The notes under the pieces were generated by a model. That model ran no database searches. It worked only from the letters and a program-made list of their open reading frames with translations, and was not told the DNA's origin. Of a stretch of DNA of 7,137 nucleotides, positions 5,670 to 7,137 are shown in pieces. Numbering within the stretch: position 1 is the stretch's first letter; each line of letters starts with the position of its first letter. The stretch comes from Gammaproteobacteria bacterium (GTDB lineage Bacteria > Pseudomonadota > Gammaproteobacteria > SZUA-152): positions 1-7,137 of the forward strand of contig JAUWLO010000102.1 in the NCBI GenBank assembly GCA_030613605.1, read 5' to 3'. A program made the translations under genes and the position numbers.

Positions 5670-7137
5670 TTAATCAACAGTCATTGGGGGTGGCGCTAAC
5701 ACCTCACGTGAACCGTTGGATTGCAGCTCACCCACTACTCCTGCGCGTTCCATGTCTTCCACCATGCGCGCTGCGCGGTTGTAACCAATCCTGAGACGAC
5801 GCTGTACACCGGAGATAGAAGCCTTGCGAGTTTCGGTTACAATGCGAACCGCTTCATCATAAAGCGCATCCATTTCATTATCTGGATCCGCAAAACCCGG
5901 CACTCCGCCCATGTCCGTACCTGCGGCTGGCGGCTCCAGTATTTCATCTACATATTGTGGTTCACCTCGACCCAGCCAGTCTTTCACGACGCGATGCACT
6001 TCAGCATCGGATACAAAAGCGCCATGAATACGTGTAGGTATACCTGCACCCGGAGCGAGATACAGCATGTCACCGTGGCCTAATAATTGTTCCGCCCCAC
6101 CCTGATCAAGAATAGTGCGCGAATCCACTTTGGCAGAAACCTGGAAAGCCATACGCGTAGGAATGTTGGCTTTAATGAGACCGGTTAACACGTCCACCGA
6201 AGGGCGCTGAGTGGCAAGAACAAGATGCATACCGGCCGCACGCGCCTTTTGTGCAAGACGCGCGATAAGCTCTTCAACTTTTTTACCCACCACCATCATC
6301 ATGTCGGCGAGTTCGTCCACTATTACGACGATTTGCGGGAATGGTTCCAGCAAACGTTCTTCACCACCATCTTCTTCCGATAAAACGACGGGTTTATAGA
6401 ATGGATCAACGATAGGCTCACCGGCATCGTAAGCATCGCTCACCTTGCGGTTATAACCTGCCACATTACGTACCCCAAGATGGGCCATGAGTTTATAACG
6501 ACGCGCCATCTCCGCTACACACCAACGCAAGGCATTGGCGGCTTCTTTCATGTCGGTCACAACCGGTGCCAGCAAATGCGGTATGCCTTCGTACACGGAA
6601 AGCTCCAGCATCTTGGGGTCAATCATGATCATCCGCACCTGCTCCGGCGAAGCGTTGTAAAGCATGCTCAGCACCATGCCGTTAAGCCCCACGGATTTAC
6701 CAGAGCCCGTTGTACCCGCCACCAACAAGTGCGGCATCTTGGCCAAATCGACAACAATAGGATGACCGGCAATATCTTTACCCAGCGCCAACGTCAGCGG
6801 TGAACTGGCGCTCTCGTATTCTTTGGAAGCGATGATCTCGGAAAGACGAACAATTTCACGATCCTCATTAGGGATCTCCAGACCAATGGTAGATTTGCCC
6901 GGAATGACTTCAACAATGCGCACACTAATGGCCGATAATGAACGCGCCAGATCTTTGGCCAAATTAGTGATCCGACTCACTTTGACGCCGGGCGCCGGAT
7001 CTAACTCATAGCGGGTGACAACTGGCCCGGGATGCACCGCAACGACCTGCACCTCCACACCAAATTCCTGCAACTTGAGTTCCACCTGACGAGAAACAGC
7101 TTCCAGTGCAGCAGTGGAAATTTCTACCTTGCGCTCA
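5670..7137 (-). CDS. ftsK: FtsK DNA translocase, C-terminal motor and gamma domains (5' end beyond the window)
   Basis: FtsK is the septal DNA pump that moves the chromosome termini and activates XerCD recombination at dif during division. The visible 488 codons run from the right edge to TAA at 5672-5670. Counting from the first whole codon (7136), the alpha/beta motor region shows E-F-G-V-E-V and H-P-G-P-V-V-T-R-Y-E-L, then I-P-N-E-D-R-E-I-V-R. Walker A is G-T-T-G-S-G-K-S at 141-148. Walker B is I-V-V-I-V-D-E-L at 269-276, with D274 and E275. The segment A-T-Q-R-P-S-V-D-V and the D-Q-G-G-A-E-Q-L-L-G-H-G-D-M block follow. The gamma domain, about 421-485, is a winged helix carrying the probable KOPS-reading helix around 449-463 (R-I-G-Y-N-R-A-A-R-M), and the end is A-P-P-P-M-T-V-D. 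All motifs are intact. The N-terminal membrane domain and linker lie outside the window. A GTG at 7085 is an internal codon, not the start. A lipoprotein gene follows on the same strand instead of lolA. Confidence 0.97.
   Translation of the reverse strand, partial: ERKVEISTAALEAVSRQVELKLQEFGVEVQVVAVHPGPVVTRYELDPAPGVKVSRITNLAKDLARSLSAISVRIVEVIPGKSTIGLEIPNEDREIVRLSEIIASKEYESASSPLTLALGKDIAGHPIVVDLAKMPHLLVAGTTGSGKSVGLNGMVLSMLYNASPEQVRMIMIDPKMLELSVYEGIPHLLAPVVTDMKEAANALRWCVAEMARRYKLMAHLGVRNVAGYNRKVSDAYDAGEPIVDPFYKPVVLSEEDGGEERLLEPFPQIVVIVDELADMMMVVGKKVEELIARLAQKARAAGMHLVLATQRPSVDVLTGLIKANIPTRMAFQVSAKVDSRTILDQGGAEQLLGHGDMLYLAPGAGIPTRIHGAFVSDAEVHRVVKDWLGRGEPQYVDEILEPPAAGTDMGGVPGFADPDNEMDALYDEAVRIVTETRKASISGVQRRLRIGYNRAARMVEDMERAGVVGELQSNGSREVLAPPPMTVD

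Noticed and set aside
5721..6083. Plus-strand open frame of 120 codons, and others at 6211-6399, 6480-6803 and 6823-7011
   Set aside because: All are antisense shadows of ftsK, whose motor and gamma-domain motifs run uninterrupted through them.

Overview
The window looks like chromosomal DNA from a gammaproteobacterium of roughly 45-50% GC, judged by eye. The best evidence is the flanks. The right edge is the C-terminal motor half of ftsK (minus strand). The left edge is lolA (minus strand), cut a few codons before its stop. In many gammaproteobacteria lolA lies directly downstream of ftsK. Here the order on the minus strand is the same (ftsK, then lolA), but about 5 kb lies between them. No rRNA, tRNA, CRISPR array, IS element or phage gene was seen.

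Layout from left to right: (1) 1-670, minus, lolA, periplasmic lipoprotein chaperone, most likely starting at a GTG. (2) 671-917, divergent intergenic region. (3) 918-1433 and 1446-2198, plus, two exported proteins 12 nt apart: an HbpS/GlcG-like (DUF336) protein and a DUF4197 protein, probably one operon. (4) 2199-2393, a leader region with an unusual density of small inverted repeats and a plausible promoter. (5) 2394-4949, plus, a soluble GAF-PAS-PAS-GGDEF-EAL protein with both c-di-GMP active-site signatures and the GGDEF inhibitory site intact. (6) 4950-5091, convergent intergenic region. (7) 5092-5577, minus, a small predicted outer-membrane lipoprotein of unknown function. (8) 5578-5669, spacer with a short 13-bp tandem repeat just past the ftsK stop. 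(9) 5670-7137, minus, ftsK C-terminal part.

FtsK (chromosome dimer resolution and division) and LolA (lipoprotein traffic through the periplasm) are housekeeping. The lipoprotein at 5092-5577 has a non-Asp +2 residue, so it should itself be a Lol-pathway client. The three plus-strand genes read as accessory cargo: an exported, possibly haem-related pair followed by a multi-sensor c-di-GMP switch under its own promoter. No clearly new system is demonstrated. The two observations most worth following are the palindrome-rich control region ahead of the c-di-GMP gene and the interruption of the ftsK-lolA neighbourhood.
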